Shown: in pieces, positions 1 to 8,782 of the stretch
Layout of the letters: each line of letters opens with the position of its first letter
Position numbering within the stretch: the first letter of the stretch is position 1
Assembly (NCBI RefSeq): GCF_041601295.1
Contig: NZ_JBFIII010000012.1
Coordinates: 1-38,497, forward strand
Length of the DNA: 38,497 nt
Direction of reading: 5' to 3'
From: Immundisolibacter sp.
GTDB taxonomy: Bacteria; Pseudomonadota; Gammaproteobacteria; Immundisolibacterales; Immundisolibacteraceae
Program-made: the position numbers and the translations under genes
The notes under the pieces: generated by a model
The model's input: the letters and a program-made list of their open reading frames with translations, nothing else
Database searches by the model: none
What the model was told of the DNA's origin: nothing

Positions 1-548
1 ACAACAACCAGTGGGCGATTTCCACCCCTGCCCACCGCCAGCACGCGGCGCCGACCTTTGCCCACAAGGCGCTGGCGCACGGCTTGCCCGGCGAGCGGGT
101 GGACGGCAACGACGTGCTGGCCATGTACCAGAAAACCCGCGAGGCGGTAGACCGTGCCCGCGCTGGCGGCGGCCCGACGCTGATCGAGGCGGTCACTTAC
201 CGCGTGGTGGACCACAACACGTCCGACAGCGCCGAGGTCTACCGCGACCAGGCGCTGGCCGAGCACTGGAAGCAGTTCGACCCGCGCCCGCGCTTCGAGG
301 CGTATCTGACCACCCGCAGCCTGTTCACCGACGCACTGCGCGAGCAGTACGAGGTCGAGTGCCTGGCCGAAGTCCAGGCCGCCGCGGCGCGTGCCCTGGC
401 CCTACCGCGCTCGGACCCGATGAGCATGTTCGACAGCCAGTTGTTCGGCGATCCCGGCTGGGCGCTGCGCCTGCAGCAGCGGGAGCTGGCGGCGGAACTC
501 AACGGCGCCAATCCGTTCACCAGCATCGATCCGGAGGCCCTGGCATGA
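1..548 (+). CDS. 2-oxoacid (pyruvate-type) dehydrogenase E1 alpha subunit, C-terminal part
   Basis: The reading frame is open from the window edge (frame of base 3) to the TGA at 546-548, so only the C-terminal ~180 residues are present. It opens with NNQWAISTP, the conserved stretch after the thiamine-diphosphate site of E1 alpha subunits, and continues with the family's GNDV and EAVTYR..DHNTSD segments. E1 alpha, with E1 beta, decarboxylates a 2-oxoacid on thiamine diphosphate and transfers the acyl group to the lipoyl arm of E2. The stop overlaps the next start (ATGA at 545-548), so translation is probably coupled to E1 beta. The substrate (pyruvate or branched-chain oxoacid) cannot be decided from this part. 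Confidence 0.9.
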   Translation, partial: NNQWAISTPAHRQHAAPTFAHKALAHGLPGERVDGNDVLAMYQKTREAVDRARAGGGPTLIEAVTYRVVDHNTSDSAEVYRDQALAEHWKQFDPRPRFEAYLTTRSLFTDALREQYEVECLAEVQAAAARALALPRSDPMSMFDSQLFGDPGWALRLQQRELAAELNGANPFTSIDPEALA

Positions 549-1540
549 ACGCACCGACTACCGGAACGACCGACCTTAACCTCGTTCAGGCCGTGAACCA
601 GGCCCTGCGCGACGAGCTGGCGCACGACCCTCGGGTGCGGGTGATGGGCTACGACATCGGCCCGATCGGTGGCGTGTTTCGCGCCACCGAGGGCCTGTAC
701 GACAGCTTCGGCGGCGAACGGGTCATCGACACACCGCTGTCGGAAAACGGCCTCATCGGGGCGGCGGTCGGCATGGCCATGCGCGGTGAGCGGCCGGTGG
801 TCGAGATCCAGTTCCTGGGGTTTCTGTACAACGCCTTCGGGCAGTTCGTGTGCCTGATGTCGAACGTGCGCGAGCGCTCGGGCGCGCAGTTTTCGGTGCC
901 GATAACCATCCGCACGCCGTTTGGCGGCGGCATCAAGCCGTTGCAGTTCCATTCCGAATCGACCGAGTCGTACCTGATCCACACGCCCGGTGTGCGCGTG
1001 GTGTGCCCCAGCACGCCGGCCGAGGCCAAGGGATTGTTATCAGCCAGCATCCGCTGCGACGACCCGGTGGTGTTCCTGGAGCACAGCCGCCTGTACCGGG
1101 CGTTTCGCGAGCCGGTGCCGGACGCGCCCTACGTGCTGCCGCTCGACCAGGCGCGCGTGGTGCGCGAGGGGCGAGACGTGACCGTGCTTGCCTGGGGAGC
1201 GATGGTGCACACCGCCCTGAAGGCCATCGACGAGATGGCCGTGGATGCGGAGTTGATTGATCTTCGCGTACTGGCGCCGCTGGACACCCGCACCATCCTC
1301 GATTCGGTGCGCCGCACCGGCCGCTGCGTCATCGTCCACGAGGCGCGGCGCACGCTGGGCCTGGGCGCCGAGCTGTCGGCGCTGGTCAACGAGCACGTGT
1401 TCGATTGCCTCAAGGCGCCGGTGCGGCGGGTGACGGCTTACGACGTGCAGTTCCCGGAGAACCAGACCGAGGACTTCTACCTGCCGGACATCCGGCGCGT
1501 GCGGCACGGCATCGAGTCGGTGCTGCAGTACCGGTTTTGA
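545..1540 (+). CDS. 2-oxoacid dehydrogenase E1 beta subunit
   Basis: A 331-residue protein, the usual length for E1 beta. The start is the ATG overlapping the upstream stop by four bases. An N-terminal transketolase-like pyrimidine-binding domain (about 10-180, with YDIGPIGGVFRAT, IDTPLSENG and RTPFGGG) is followed by a transketolase C-terminal domain (about 195-320, with DLRVLAPLD and HEARRTLGLGAE). It forms the alpha2beta2 E1 with the preceding gene. It lies between E1 alpha and E2, so the locus encodes E1 and E2 of one complex. No dihydrolipoamide dehydrogenase (E3) gene lies nearby; E3 is often shared between complexes. Pyruvate or branched-chain 2-oxoacids are both possible substrates. 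Confidence 0.92.
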   Translation: MNAPTTGTTDLNLVQAVNQALRDELAHDPRVRVMGYDIGPIGGVFRATEGLYDSFGGERVIDTPLSENGLIGAAVGMAMRGERPVVEIQFLGFLYNAFGQFVCLMSNVRERSGAQFSVPITIRTPFGGGIKPLQFHSESTESYLIHTPGVRVVCPSTPAEAKGLLSASIRCDDPVVFLEHSRLYRAFREPVPDAPYVLPLDQARVVREGRDVTVLAWGAMVHTALKAIDEMAVDAELIDLRVLAPLDTRTILDSVRRTGRCVIVHEARRTLGLGAELSALVNEHVFDCLKAPVRRVTAYDVQFPENQTEDFYLPDIRRVRHGIESVLQYRF

Positions 1541-1552
1541 GGAGGCTCTTGC

Positions 1553-2776
1553 ATGCGCTTTGAATTTCGTTTGCCCGACGTCGGCGAGGGCATCACCGAG
1601 TCCGAACTGCTGACCTGGCACGTGGCAGCCGGCGAGGACGTGCGCGAGGACCAGCTGCTGTGCGAGATCGAAACCGACAAAGCGACGGTGGAAATCCCGG
1701 CGCCGTGCAGTGGTCGGGTCGAACAACTGGCGGCGCAGGTGGGGCAAATCGTCCGGGTGGGCGAAATCCTGGCCGTGTTCGACGCCGAACAGGCCCCGGC
1801 CCAGCAGTTCTCGGGCGAGAAACACGCCGCGCCCGCCATGCTGCCGACATCTGCCGCCGCGCCTTCGGCGCAGCCCGCTGGCCCGGTGCGCGCCGCGCCG
1901 AGCACCCGCCGCTACGCGCACCAGCAGGACGTGGACCTGGCCACGGTCACCGGCAGCGGCCCCAAGGGGCGTGTGCTGCGGGAAGACATCGATGCGGTCC
2001 TGGCGCGTTGTGACCAACCGACTCCGATACCGCCATCGGCGCCCTCCCGTACCGCATCCAGCCCTGCTGCGCCTGCGGGCGGCGAGCGACGGTGGCGCCT
2101 GTCCGGTATCGCCAAGGCCATGTACGAAAGCATGAGCCGTGCCGCCCACGTGCCGCAGGCGACGACGGGTTTTGCCGTCAACGCCGCCGCCTTCGAAGCG
2201 GCCCGGGCACGCCTGGCGGCCCACACCGGCCAGCGCGTTTCCTACGTCGCGTTATTGATCAAGGCGCTGATTCCGGCCCTGAAGGCCGCGCCGCAGTTCA
2301 ACGCCAGCCTCGACGACCAGACACTTGAAGTCATCGAAAAGCACTACTACCACATCGGCTTTGCCGCCTATACCGACGCCGGTCTGGTGGTGCCGGTGAT
2401 CCGCGACGCGGACCGCCTGAGCGTGGTGCAGCTGTCGGCCAACATCGACGAGTTGGCAGCCCGGGCCCGCGACCGCAAGCTCGCCCCGGACGACATGCGC
2501 GGCGCCACCTTTACGCTCAGCAACTGGGGCAGTCACGGCGGGCAGGACATCTTCGGCACGCCCATCATCAACCCGCCGCAGGTGGCCATCCTGGGCATGG
2601 GCCGGGTGCGCAGCGAGCCGGTGGTGGTGGACGACAGCCGCATCGAAATCCAGCGCCGCCTGAACCTGGTGCTGTCCTACGATCACCGCCTGATCGATGG
2701 CGTCACGGCGCTGCGCTTCATGCAGCCGATCCTGGCCGCGGTGCAAGACCCGCTGCTGCTGCTGGCGGACGTTTGA
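1553..2776 (+). CDS. Dihydrolipoamide acyltransferase (E2) of the left 2-oxoacid dehydrogenase
   Basis: A 407-residue E2 with AGGAGG seven bases before the ATG. Order of parts: one lipoyl domain (residues 1-77; lipoylated Lys43 in ETDKATVE), an Ala/Pro-rich linker, a peripheral-subunit-binding domain (about 117-150, with the GSGPKGRVLREDI signature), a second linker, and a full catalytic domain to the end. The catalytic motif is present as DHRLIDG, with His378 and Asp382; Asp in place of the first His of HHxxxDG is common. The single lipoyl domain and the PDVGEGI N-terminus resemble branched-chain or Gram-positive-type pyruvate E2 proteins. It is an intact counterpart to the degenerate E2-like protein at 18904-19965. 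Confidence 0.94.
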   Translation: MRFEFRLPDVGEGITESELLTWHVAAGEDVREDQLLCEIETDKATVEIPAPCSGRVEQLAAQVGQIVRVGEILAVFDAEQAPAQQFSGEKHAAPAMLPTSAAAPSAQPAGPVRAAPSTRRYAHQQDVDLATVTGSGPKGRVLREDIDAVLARCDQPTPIPPSAPSRTASSPAAPAGGERRWRLSGIAKAMYESMSRAAHVPQATTGFAVNAAAFEAARARLAAHTGQRVSYVALLIKALIPALKAAPQFNASLDDQTLEVIEKHYYHIGFAAYTDAGLVVPVIRDADRLSVVQLSANIDELAARARDRKLAPDDMRGATFTLSNWGSHGGQDIFGTPIINPPQVAILGMGRVRSEPVVVDDSRIEIQRRLNLVLSYDHRLIDGVTALRFMQPILAAVQDPLLLLADV

Positions 2777-2779
2777 TGT

Positions 2780-2807
2780 CCCGTGTCCGTCGCCACCGCC
2801 GGACACG
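2780..2807. terminator. Hairpin between convergent genes
   Basis: Perfect 9-bp arms (CCGTGTCCG and CGGACACGG) enclose a 10-base loop, in the 43-base gap between the end of the E2 gene (+) and the end of the outer-membrane gene (-). No T-run follows on either strand, so it may stop transcription weakly or protect 3' ends rather than act as a classic intrinsic terminator. Confidence 0.5.
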
Positions 2808-2819
2808 GCGTGTGCGAAT

Positions 2820-3866
2820 TCAGAATGCGAATTGCCAGCCGACGTTCAGAGTCCATTCATTGGCCAGCTGCGGGCCGTCCAGGTCCTGATAAACCGGCGT
2901 CAGGAATTCGAGCGCCAGGCGCTGGCCCTTCAGCGCGCCGGAGGGCGCATACAGATTCGCGCCAAGGCCGACCTCGACGCGTTCCCCGCCCTGGGCGTCG
3001 GGGTCGGCGGCGGGTGACATGTCGGGATCAATGGCGTCATCGCGACCGTGGATGTTGCCCCAGCGCGACCCAACCAACCGCAGCGACGTGCTGGCCGCGG
3101 GCGTCCACAAGCGCGCCGCCCAGGCGGTCAGTTCCCCGCGGTGACCCAGGCGGTAGTCCTGGCGGTTCTCGCCCAGGCGCAGCACCGCGCTGGCCTGCGC
3201 GCCCCAGGACCAGCCGTCGCGCTGCTCGGAGTAGGTCATGGCCGGGCGCAGGTCGTAGGTGCCAGAGCCCAGTTGCATGGTGTATTCCATGCGCATCGGC
3301 ACCAGCGCCCCGAGCACGCCATGCGGCATGTCGTCTTTTTTAGTGATGCTGCCCGTCGGCAGGCTCAGCCCCAACTTGCCGACCCAGCGCCCGTGCGCAG
3401 TGCGCCCGGCATCGAACAGGGCCGCGAGTTCCACATCCCCCCAACCGCTTGAGTCCATCCGATAGGGAACGGGCGCTGCCGGCCCGTGGGGATGCAGTTC
3501 GGCATCCATATTCATGTCCATGTAGTTGGCCATCAGCATCAGGGTGACGCGGTCCGACCAGCCGTACATGGCCTCCAGCATGTGCATGTTCATTGCCATG
3601 CGAGTCGGCGCGTTGTGGTAGCCGTAGCCGCCGGAACTGAGCCGCGAATACGCACGCTGCTTGCTCACGTGGTTCGTGCCGTCACGCAATGCGTCCTGGT
3701 AATTGCGCATGAAGCGGTAGCCGACCATCCACTCGTCGCCGTGGTGCAGATGATCGGCCATCACGCCGATCGGCGCGTGCGCATCGGCGCGTGCCGTTTG
3801 TGTTGGCGCGTCGGCCAAAGCCGCTTGGCACAGCAGCAGTAAAGGAGTAATCGAACGAAAACGCAT
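2820..3866 (-). CDS. Outer-membrane beta-barrel protein (putative transporter, phenol-degradation MetA-like fold)
   Basis: 348 residues from the ATG at 3866. An in-frame ATG at 3887 and longer starts exist, but this one directly precedes the signal peptide (MRFRSITPLLLLCQAALADA). The mature protein is rich in alternating aromatic/hydrophobic strands with Gly, Asn and Asp turns and ends in W-Q-F-A-F, a C-terminal aromatic typical of outer-membrane barrels. A segment near residues 75-120 is unusually rich in Met and His (MAMNMHML, LMLMANYMDMNMD). Similar proteins are usually annotated only as 'transporter' or hypothetical. The Met/His enrichment might mean contact with copper or silver, but that is an inference. 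The gene is divergent from the glutathione transferase gene, with 114 bases between them. Confidence 0.7.
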   Translation of the reverse strand: MRFRSITPLLLLCQAALADAPTQTARADAHAPIGVMADHLHHGDEWMVGYRFMRNYQDALRDGTNHVSKQRAYSRLSSGGYGYHNAPTRMAMNMHMLEAMYGWSDRVTLMLMANYMDMNMDAELHPHGPAAPVPYRMDSSGWGDVELAALFDAGRTAHGRWVGKLGLSLPTGSITKKDDMPHGVLGALVPMRMEYTMQLGSGTYDLRPAMTYSEQRDGWSWGAQASAVLRLGENRQDYRLGHRGELTAWAARLWTPAASTSLRLVGSRWGNIHGRDDAIDPDMSPAADPDAQGGERVEVGLGANLYAPSGALKGQRLALEFLTPVYQDLDGPQLANEWTLNVGWQFAF

Positions 3867-3938
3867 GTAGCAAGCCTGTTTTGGCATATTGGTGATGGCA
3901 GAGCAGGCATTGTCCCAAGTCAGGGCGTCCATGGGAAT

Positions 3939-3953
3939 GCGACATACTGTCGC
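3939..3953. promoter_or_regulatory. Dyad in the divergent promoter region
   Basis: GCGACA-TAC-TGTCGC is a perfect 6-bp inverted repeat, 27 bases before the glutathione transferase start and between two divergent genes. It could be an operator or the top of a leader hairpin. The binding protein is unknown. Confidence 0.35.
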
Positions 3954-3980
3954 GGGCCATTTGGAGGGGGGGGAACACCG

Positions 3981-4583
3981 ATGCAGCTTTACGGATATTT
4001 CCGATCCGGCAACACGCGCAAGGTACGGCTATGCCTGGCCGAACTTGATGTCGATTACCAGATGGTGGCGGTGGACCTGGCCAACGGTGGTCAGCGCTCG
4101 CCCGAATACCTGCGTGTGAACCCGAACGGCGTGGTGCCAACACTGGTGGACGACGACCTGGTGCTGTGGGAATCGTCGGCCATCCTGCTCTACCTGGCCG
4201 AGAAATATCCGCACGGCTCCCTGCTGCCGCAAACGCTCGCCGAGCGCGCCCGCGCCTATAAATGGCTGGTATGGCAACCAGCCACCTTCAACCCGCCGCG
4301 ACAGCGCCTGGCGGGGGAGCTTGCCAAGCCGCAAGCGGCTCAGGATGCGCAGGCGATTGCCGAACTACGCGCCACCATCACCCACAACCTCGACATCCTG
4401 GCCGAGGCTCTGGGCGGCGCCGATTACCTGCTCGGCCGCTATACGCTGGCCGATCTGGTAATGCTGCCGCACCTGGCCGCGCTGGACGACTCCGGTTTTA
4501 CGCTTCCCGGCACGCTACGCCGCTATCTGGACCGCCTGGCGGTTCGCCCCGCCTGGCAGGCGACCGCCCACTATCGGGGCTGA
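3981..4583 (+). CDS. Glutathione S-transferase family protein
   Basis: A 200-residue protein, standard for bacterial cytosolic GSTs. The N-terminal thioredoxin-like domain (1-80) starts with LYGYFRSGNTRKVRL, where the Ser of RSGN sits at the usual activating position. It also has the cis-Pro in NGVVPTL and the ESSAI glutathione-binding loop near residue 65. The all-helical C-terminal domain (about 90-200) carries LGRYTLADLVMLPHL, the conserved N-capping/hydrophobic-staple region. A G-rich stretch (GGAGGGGGGG) about ten bases before the ATG serves as ribosome binding site. The substrate is unknown. GSTs are frequent in aromatic degraders, but this gene is not in the catabolic operon. It converges on prsT with a 22-base gap. 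Confidence 0.9.
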   Translation: MQLYGYFRSGNTRKVRLCLAELDVDYQMVAVDLANGGQRSPEYLRVNPNGVVPTLVDDDLVLWESSAILLYLAEKYPHGSLLPQTLAERARAYKWLVWQPATFNPPRQRLAGELAKPQAAQDAQAIAELRATITHNLDILAEALGGADYLLGRYTLADLVMLPHLAALDDSGFTLPGTLRRYLDRLAVRPAWQATAHYRG

Positions 4584-4605
4584 CCATGCCTGCGATTTAC
4601 ACGTA

Positions 4606-7392
4606 TCACTTGAGCGTTTTGCGTAACGCCTCGGCCTCACCACGTTCCGGGAACGCCTGATCGCTCTCCAGCAACGAGTCCAGCGTTGCCAACGCCGCCG
4701 CCCGGTCGCCTGCCTTGACCTGAAGCTGCGCCAGATGGAACCGCAGTACTGAAGCCTTCGGTGCCGCCGCCACAGCGGCATCAAACATCTGCCGCGCCTC
4801 GACGAATTCGCCCTGGTCCATCAGCAACAAGCCCAGGGTATCGGCCACTGCCGGCGCTTTCGGCGCCAGTGCGCGTGCCTTGCGCGCCAGATCCAATGCC
4901 TTCTTCGCGTCCTCGACGCGCAACAGCATCGCCAGGTTATTCAGTGCCAGCACGTCCTTGTCGTTAGTTTCGAGGAGTGTTTCATAGGCTTTGCGCGCCT
5001 CGTCCCGGCGACCGGCGCGGATCAGCCAGTCCACCTGCACATGGCGGGCGGCAACATCCTGCGGATTTTTTGCCAGCCAGGCGTCTATCGTAGAAATGGC
5101 GCTCGGCAAGTCCCCATAAGCGGCGTGCGCCTGAGCCAACACCAAGCGATGGGTACGGCTGTCATCCAGGGCCAACGCCCTGCCATAGGCATCGAGCGCC
5201 GCCTGCCGGTTGTTCTGCACGGCGGCAATATCCCCGCGCAACGCTTCGAGATAACCGGCCTTCAGACCCTGGCGCGCGGCATCATCAAGCACGGACACGG
5301 CACCGGACACGTTTCGCTCGCTCAACAGCAGGCTGACCAGCCCGGTGCGCGACGCCTGGTGCTGAAAATCCCGCCCCAAGGCATCGCGGTAACGCTTTTC
5401 AGCCGCGACTGGATTGCCGGCCTGGCGCTCGAGTTGCCCAAGCAGATAAAGCGGCGCCGCTGAGCGGGCATCGAGCGTTGCGGCCGCCTCAAAATGCGTC
5501 CGCGCCAGCCCGAAATCCTTTTTCGCCAGTGCCATATCGCCGGCCACCAGCTGCACTTCGACGCTCTTGTCACCAACCTCCCCGGCATCCTTGAGGGTCT
5601 CGAGTGCGTCCTCCAAACGGCCTGAACGTTGCAGAGTCCGCGCCAGGAGAATCCGCACGGACATATTGGCCGGATTCTTCTGCACGCTTGCGTGCAGTAC
5701 TTCAAGCGCTTCATCCGGCTTGTTCTGGGCCAGCAGCATCCCGGCCAAACGCGGGCTGATCGCCGCTTGGCCCGGAGACTGTTCCAGGCCCTTGCGATAA
5801 ATGGCGACGGCCCCCTCCAGATCGCCCGCGGCAGCTTTCAGCTGTCCGAGGTTGTTGACCGCCGCGGTCGAGTCCGGCTTCAGGCGCAAGGCCTCGTTGA
5901 ACGCCTGCTCGGCTTTGGCGGTATCGTTCAGCGCCAGATAGACCCCGCCTTGCAGATTGAATACGGTCGCGTCCTGGGGATATGTCGCCCGCAGCTTTTC
6001 CACCTCGGCCAAAGCGCGCTCGAAGTCCTTGTCGCGCAGGGCGCCGACCACCAGCATGTACTTGCCTTGCCGGGCGTTTGGGTCAAGACGCCCAGCGGCC
6101 TCGATCTGCTCGGCAGCGTCATCCTGCTGTCCGCCGAGCAGCATGGCGATGCCCAGACGCTCGCGCAAGGCCGCCGAATCCGGTTGCAGGCTGACCGCCT
6201 CCTTGAGCATCTCAATGCCCTTGGGATCACCCTGGGCCGCATACAGGCGTCCCAGCAAATCGTGAATGCCGGCATCTTTGGGGTTGGCAGCAGCAGCGCG
6301 CTCCAATATGTCGATGGCGCCTTTTACATCATCCACGCGCAACTTGATGCCCGCCGCCAGACGCGCGGCCGGCAATGAACCAGGCGCACCGCGCAGATAG
6401 CGGCCAAGGTAATACTCCGCCTGCTCCTGATGGTCCAGAAGGGCATGCACGGCACCCAGATAGAAGATCACGGGTTGGTAATCGGGCGCCTTTGACAGGG
6501 CGAGTTCGAACGCGGACTGCGCGCCGGCATGATCTCCAGCCGACAGTTTGAGGAGCCCATCCAGGTAGGCAACTCCAGGATGATCGGGAATCGATTTCTG
6601 GAGCGCATCAGCATCCTTGCGAGCATCGTCATTCTTTTTCAGCGACAGGCGCACCATGCCACGCTTGAGCAGCTCACCGCCCGAGGCAGCGGGGCGCAGC
6701 TCGATGGCACGCGTGTAATCGGCCTCGGCATCCTCCAGGCGGCCCTGGCGAGCGGCCATGTCAGCCCTCAACGTCAGTGCATCGGCATAGTCTGGATCGG
6801 CATCAAGCGCTTTCCTGAGCCACTCCTCGCCCGCCTCTTGCTCCTGGTTGTTCAGCGCAAGCAAAGCCTGACCATAAGACACAGGCGCCAAACCGGATTG
6901 CAGTGCGTCGGCTTCTTCAAGCTGTTTTCTCGCGCCATCGCGATCACCGCCAGCGAGCGCCGCGCGCGATTTGAGCGCCAGCACCTCGGCCCGGGCAGCG
7001 GGTGGCAACTCGGACGCCAGCGGAAGATCGGACAGCGGCTCCCAACTCTGCGTAATGACGTAACTGCGTGCCAATGGCAGGGTCGCGTCTGAGAATCCTG
7101 CCACAAGCGCCTGGTTGAACTCCTTCTGCGCGCCTTTGAAATCGCCGTTCTGGGCATGCGACTCGCCCAGCATGAACCGCGCCTTGGGATTTTCCGGCTC
7201 CTTTTGCAGCGCATTCTTAAGCTCAATCTGGCTGCCTTTCAGATCACCCTTGGCACGCAACTCGACGGCTCGGTCCAGATGGTCTTGCGCACTACTGCCC
7301 CCCAGCCGACCACAACCACCAAGCACCAATACGCAGGCACCTATGACCAGCGCCGCTTTCGGGAACCATCCATCGCGTTTTCTGCTGTGCAT
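4606..7392 (-). CDS. prsT: PEP-CTERM system TPR-repeat lipoprotein PrsT
   Basis: 928 residues. The N-terminus is a lipoprotein signal (positive MHSRKRDGWFPK, hydrophobic core, lipobox LGGC with the lipidated Cys27). Nearly all of the rest is tandem tetratricopeptide repeats of about 34 residues, recognisable by recurring LG.LYAAQGD, A...EAL.L.PD and NNLG/LNNLA patterns. Length, lipobox and position next to PrsK/PrsR match the exosortase-linked TPR lipoprotein family. It is expected to sit at the envelope and assist exopolysaccharide or PEP-CTERM protein export; its exact role is not established. The start ATG has AAGGAG eight bases upstream. It is the last gene of the cassette, 49 bases after prsR. 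Confidence 0.9.
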   Translation of the reverse strand: MHSRKRDGWFPKAALVIGACVLVLGGCGRLGGSSAQDHLDRAVELRAKGDLKGSQIELKNALQKEPENPKARFMLGESHAQNGDFKGAQKEFNQALVAGFSDATLPLARSYVITQSWEPLSDLPLASELPPAARAEVLALKSRAALAGGDRDGARKQLEEADALQSGLAPVSYGQALLALNNQEQEAGEEWLRKALDADPDYADALTLRADMAARQGRLEDAEADYTRAIELRPAASGGELLKRGMVRLSLKKNDDARKDADALQKSIPDHPGVAYLDGLLKLSAGDHAGAQSAFELALSKAPDYQPVIFYLGAVHALLDHQEQAEYYLGRYLRGAPGSLPAARLAAGIKLRVDDVKGAIDILERAAAANPKDAGIHDLLGRLYAAQGDPKGIEMLKEAVSLQPDSAALRERLGIAMLLGGQQDDAAEQIEAAGRLDPNARQGKYMLVVGALRDKDFERALAEVEKLRATYPQDATVFNLQGGVYLALNDTAKAEQAFNEALRLKPDSTAAVNNLGQLKAAAGDLEGAVAIYRKGLEQSPGQAAISPRLAGMLLAQNKPDEALEVLHASVQKNPANMSVRILLARTLQRSGRLEDALETLKDAGEVGDKSVEVQLVAGDMALAKKDFGLARTHFEAAATLDARSAAPLYLLGQLERQAGNPVAAEKRYRDALGRDFQHQASRTGLVSLLLSERNVSGAVSVLDDAARQGLKAGYLEALRGDIAAVQNNRQAALDAYGRALALDDSRTHRLVLAQAHAAYGDLPSAISTIDAWLAKNPQDVAARHVQVDWLIRAGRRDEARKAYETLLETNDKDVLALNNLAMLLRVEDAKKALDLARKARALAPKAPAVADTLGLLLMDQGEFVEARQMFDAAVAAAPKASVLRFHLAQLQVKAGDRAAALATLDSLLESDQAFPERGEAEALRKTLK

Positions 7393-7420
7393 TTAATGCT
7401 CCTTGATACCGAACGGATCG

Positions 7421-7444
7421 TGACCTGTATTTATTGTCAGGTCA
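7421..7444. promoter_or_regulatory. Dyad between prsR and prsT
   Basis: TGACCTG and CAGGTCA form a perfect 7-bp inverted repeat around an AT-rich 10-base spacer. The right arm overlaps the prsR stop codon (TGA, 7442-7444, minus strand). The left arm lies about 29 bases before the prsT start. The layout would suit a dimeric DNA-binding protein or an RNA hairpin tuning prsT relative to prsR. There is no T-run for a terminator. Confidence 0.4.
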
Positions 7445-8782
7445 TCGCAAACTGAATTTGTTCATCAGTGCATACAGGGTCGGTCGGGTTATTCCGAGCA
7501 GTTCCGCCGCCTTCACCATATTGCTGTCGGCGCGTGCCAAGGCCCGCGACAGAACGTGCAGTTCCGCTTTGTCGCGCGCGTCGCGCAGCAGCAAGGTGTC
7601 GGCATCGCCATGAGCCAGGCCCAAGTCAGTGGCACTGAGCTGCTTGCCATCTGCCAGAATCACCGCGCGTTTAACGGCATTTTCAAGCTCCCGCACGTTG
7701 CCTGCCCAGGGCGCCTGGTCGATGGCATCAAGCGCGCCAGGGGCGAAACTCAGACGCTTGCCATGGGCCGCGGCAAAACGGTGCAAAAAAACCTGCCCCA
7801 GCAACATCGCGTCTCCGGATCGCTCGCGCAGGGGCGGAATTGCGCAACTCACTTCGGTCAAACGATAAAACAGATCCTCGCGAAATTGCCCGTTCCCGAT
7901 CATCTCCTGCAGATTGCGGTGTGTGGCGCAGACCACACGTACATCGACGGCCAATGTCGCGCGTCCACCCAGCCGTTCGATCACCCGTTCCTGCAGGAAA
8001 CGCAACAGCTTGGCTTGCAGGGTCGGCGGCAAATCGCCGATCTCGTCCAGGAACAGGGTACCGCCGTTGGCATGTTCAATACGGCCGATGGTCTGTTTTA
8101 CGGCGCCAGTGAAGGCGCCTTTCTCGTAACCGAACAGCTCGCTTTCCAGCAGCGCCTCGGGAATCGCCGCGCAATTGATGGCCTCGAAGCGCTCACCGGC
8201 GCGCGGGCTGAGTTGATGAACCGCTCGTGCGAGTAGTTCCTTGCCGGTTCCGCTTTCACCCAGCAACAGCACCGTCGCATCGGTAACCGCCACCTTTTCT
8301 ATCAGCCGGCACACCGTCTGCATTTCCGGTGCCGACGTAATGATGCCTTCGAGCGGCGTGGCGGCGCGACGCTGCAGGCGGCGGTTGTCATCTTCGAGCG
8401 TATACAAGGCAAAGGCCCGATCAACGATCAGGCGCAGCACGTCGGCATCGATGGGCTTCTGATAAAAGTCATAGGCGCCAGACGCGATCGCTTGTAACGC
8501 GTTGGCGCGATCGTCATTGCCAGTAACGACGATGATCTTGCTGCTGGGCCGCAAGGCAATCATCTCGCGTAGCGCACGCAATCCTTCAGACGCGTTCGCC
8601 GGGTCCGGAGGCAAGCCCAAATCCAGAGTCACCACGGCAAAATCGCCCTGACGCAACGCGGCGATCGCCGACTCCCGATCGCCGGCTACCTCGACATCGT
8701 AATCGGCAAAACACCAACGTAACTGACTTTGCAATCCTGCATCGTCGTCGACGATGAGAAGCCGCCTAGGCGTTTCCGACAT
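7442..8782 (-). CDS. prsR: PEP-CTERM-box response regulator PrsR (sigma-54 activator)
   Basis: 446 residues from the ATG at 8782, chosen because GGAGG precedes it and the receiver domain starts at once (MSETPRRLLIVDDD). Receiver domain 1-125 with the phospho-acceptor Asp54 in TLDLGLP. AAA+ domain about 145-380 with Walker A GESGTGKE (175-182), the sigma-54 contact loop GAFTGA (222-227) and Walker B GGTLFLDEIG. A Fis-type helix-turn-helix closes the protein (KAAELLGITRPTLYALMNK). It is a complete NtrC-like enhancer-binding protein. Regulators of this family next to PrsK and PrsT control PEP-CTERM/exosortase genes with sigma-54. It overlaps the end of prsK by 17 bases, so the kinase and regulator are co-translated. 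Confidence 0.92.
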   Translation of the reverse strand: MSETPRRLLIVDDDAGLQSQLRWCFADYDVEVAGDRESAIAALRQGDFAVVTLDLGLPPDPANASEGLRALREMIALRPSSKIIVVTGNDDRANALQAIASGAYDFYQKPIDADVLRLIVDRAFALYTLEDDNRRLQRRAATPLEGIITSAPEMQTVCRLIEKVAVTDATVLLLGESGTGKELLARAVHQLSPRAGERFEAINCAAIPEALLESELFGYEKGAFTGAVKQTIGRIEHANGGTLFLDEIGDLPPTLQAKLLRFLQERVIERLGGRATLAVDVRVVCATHRNLQEMIGNGQFREDLFYRLTEVSCAIPPLRERSGDAMLLGQVFLHRFAAAHGKRLSFAPGALDAIDQAPWAGNVRELENAVKRAVILADGKQLSATDLGLAHGDADTLLLRDARDKAELHVLSRALARADSNMVKAAELLGITRPTLYALMNKFSLR

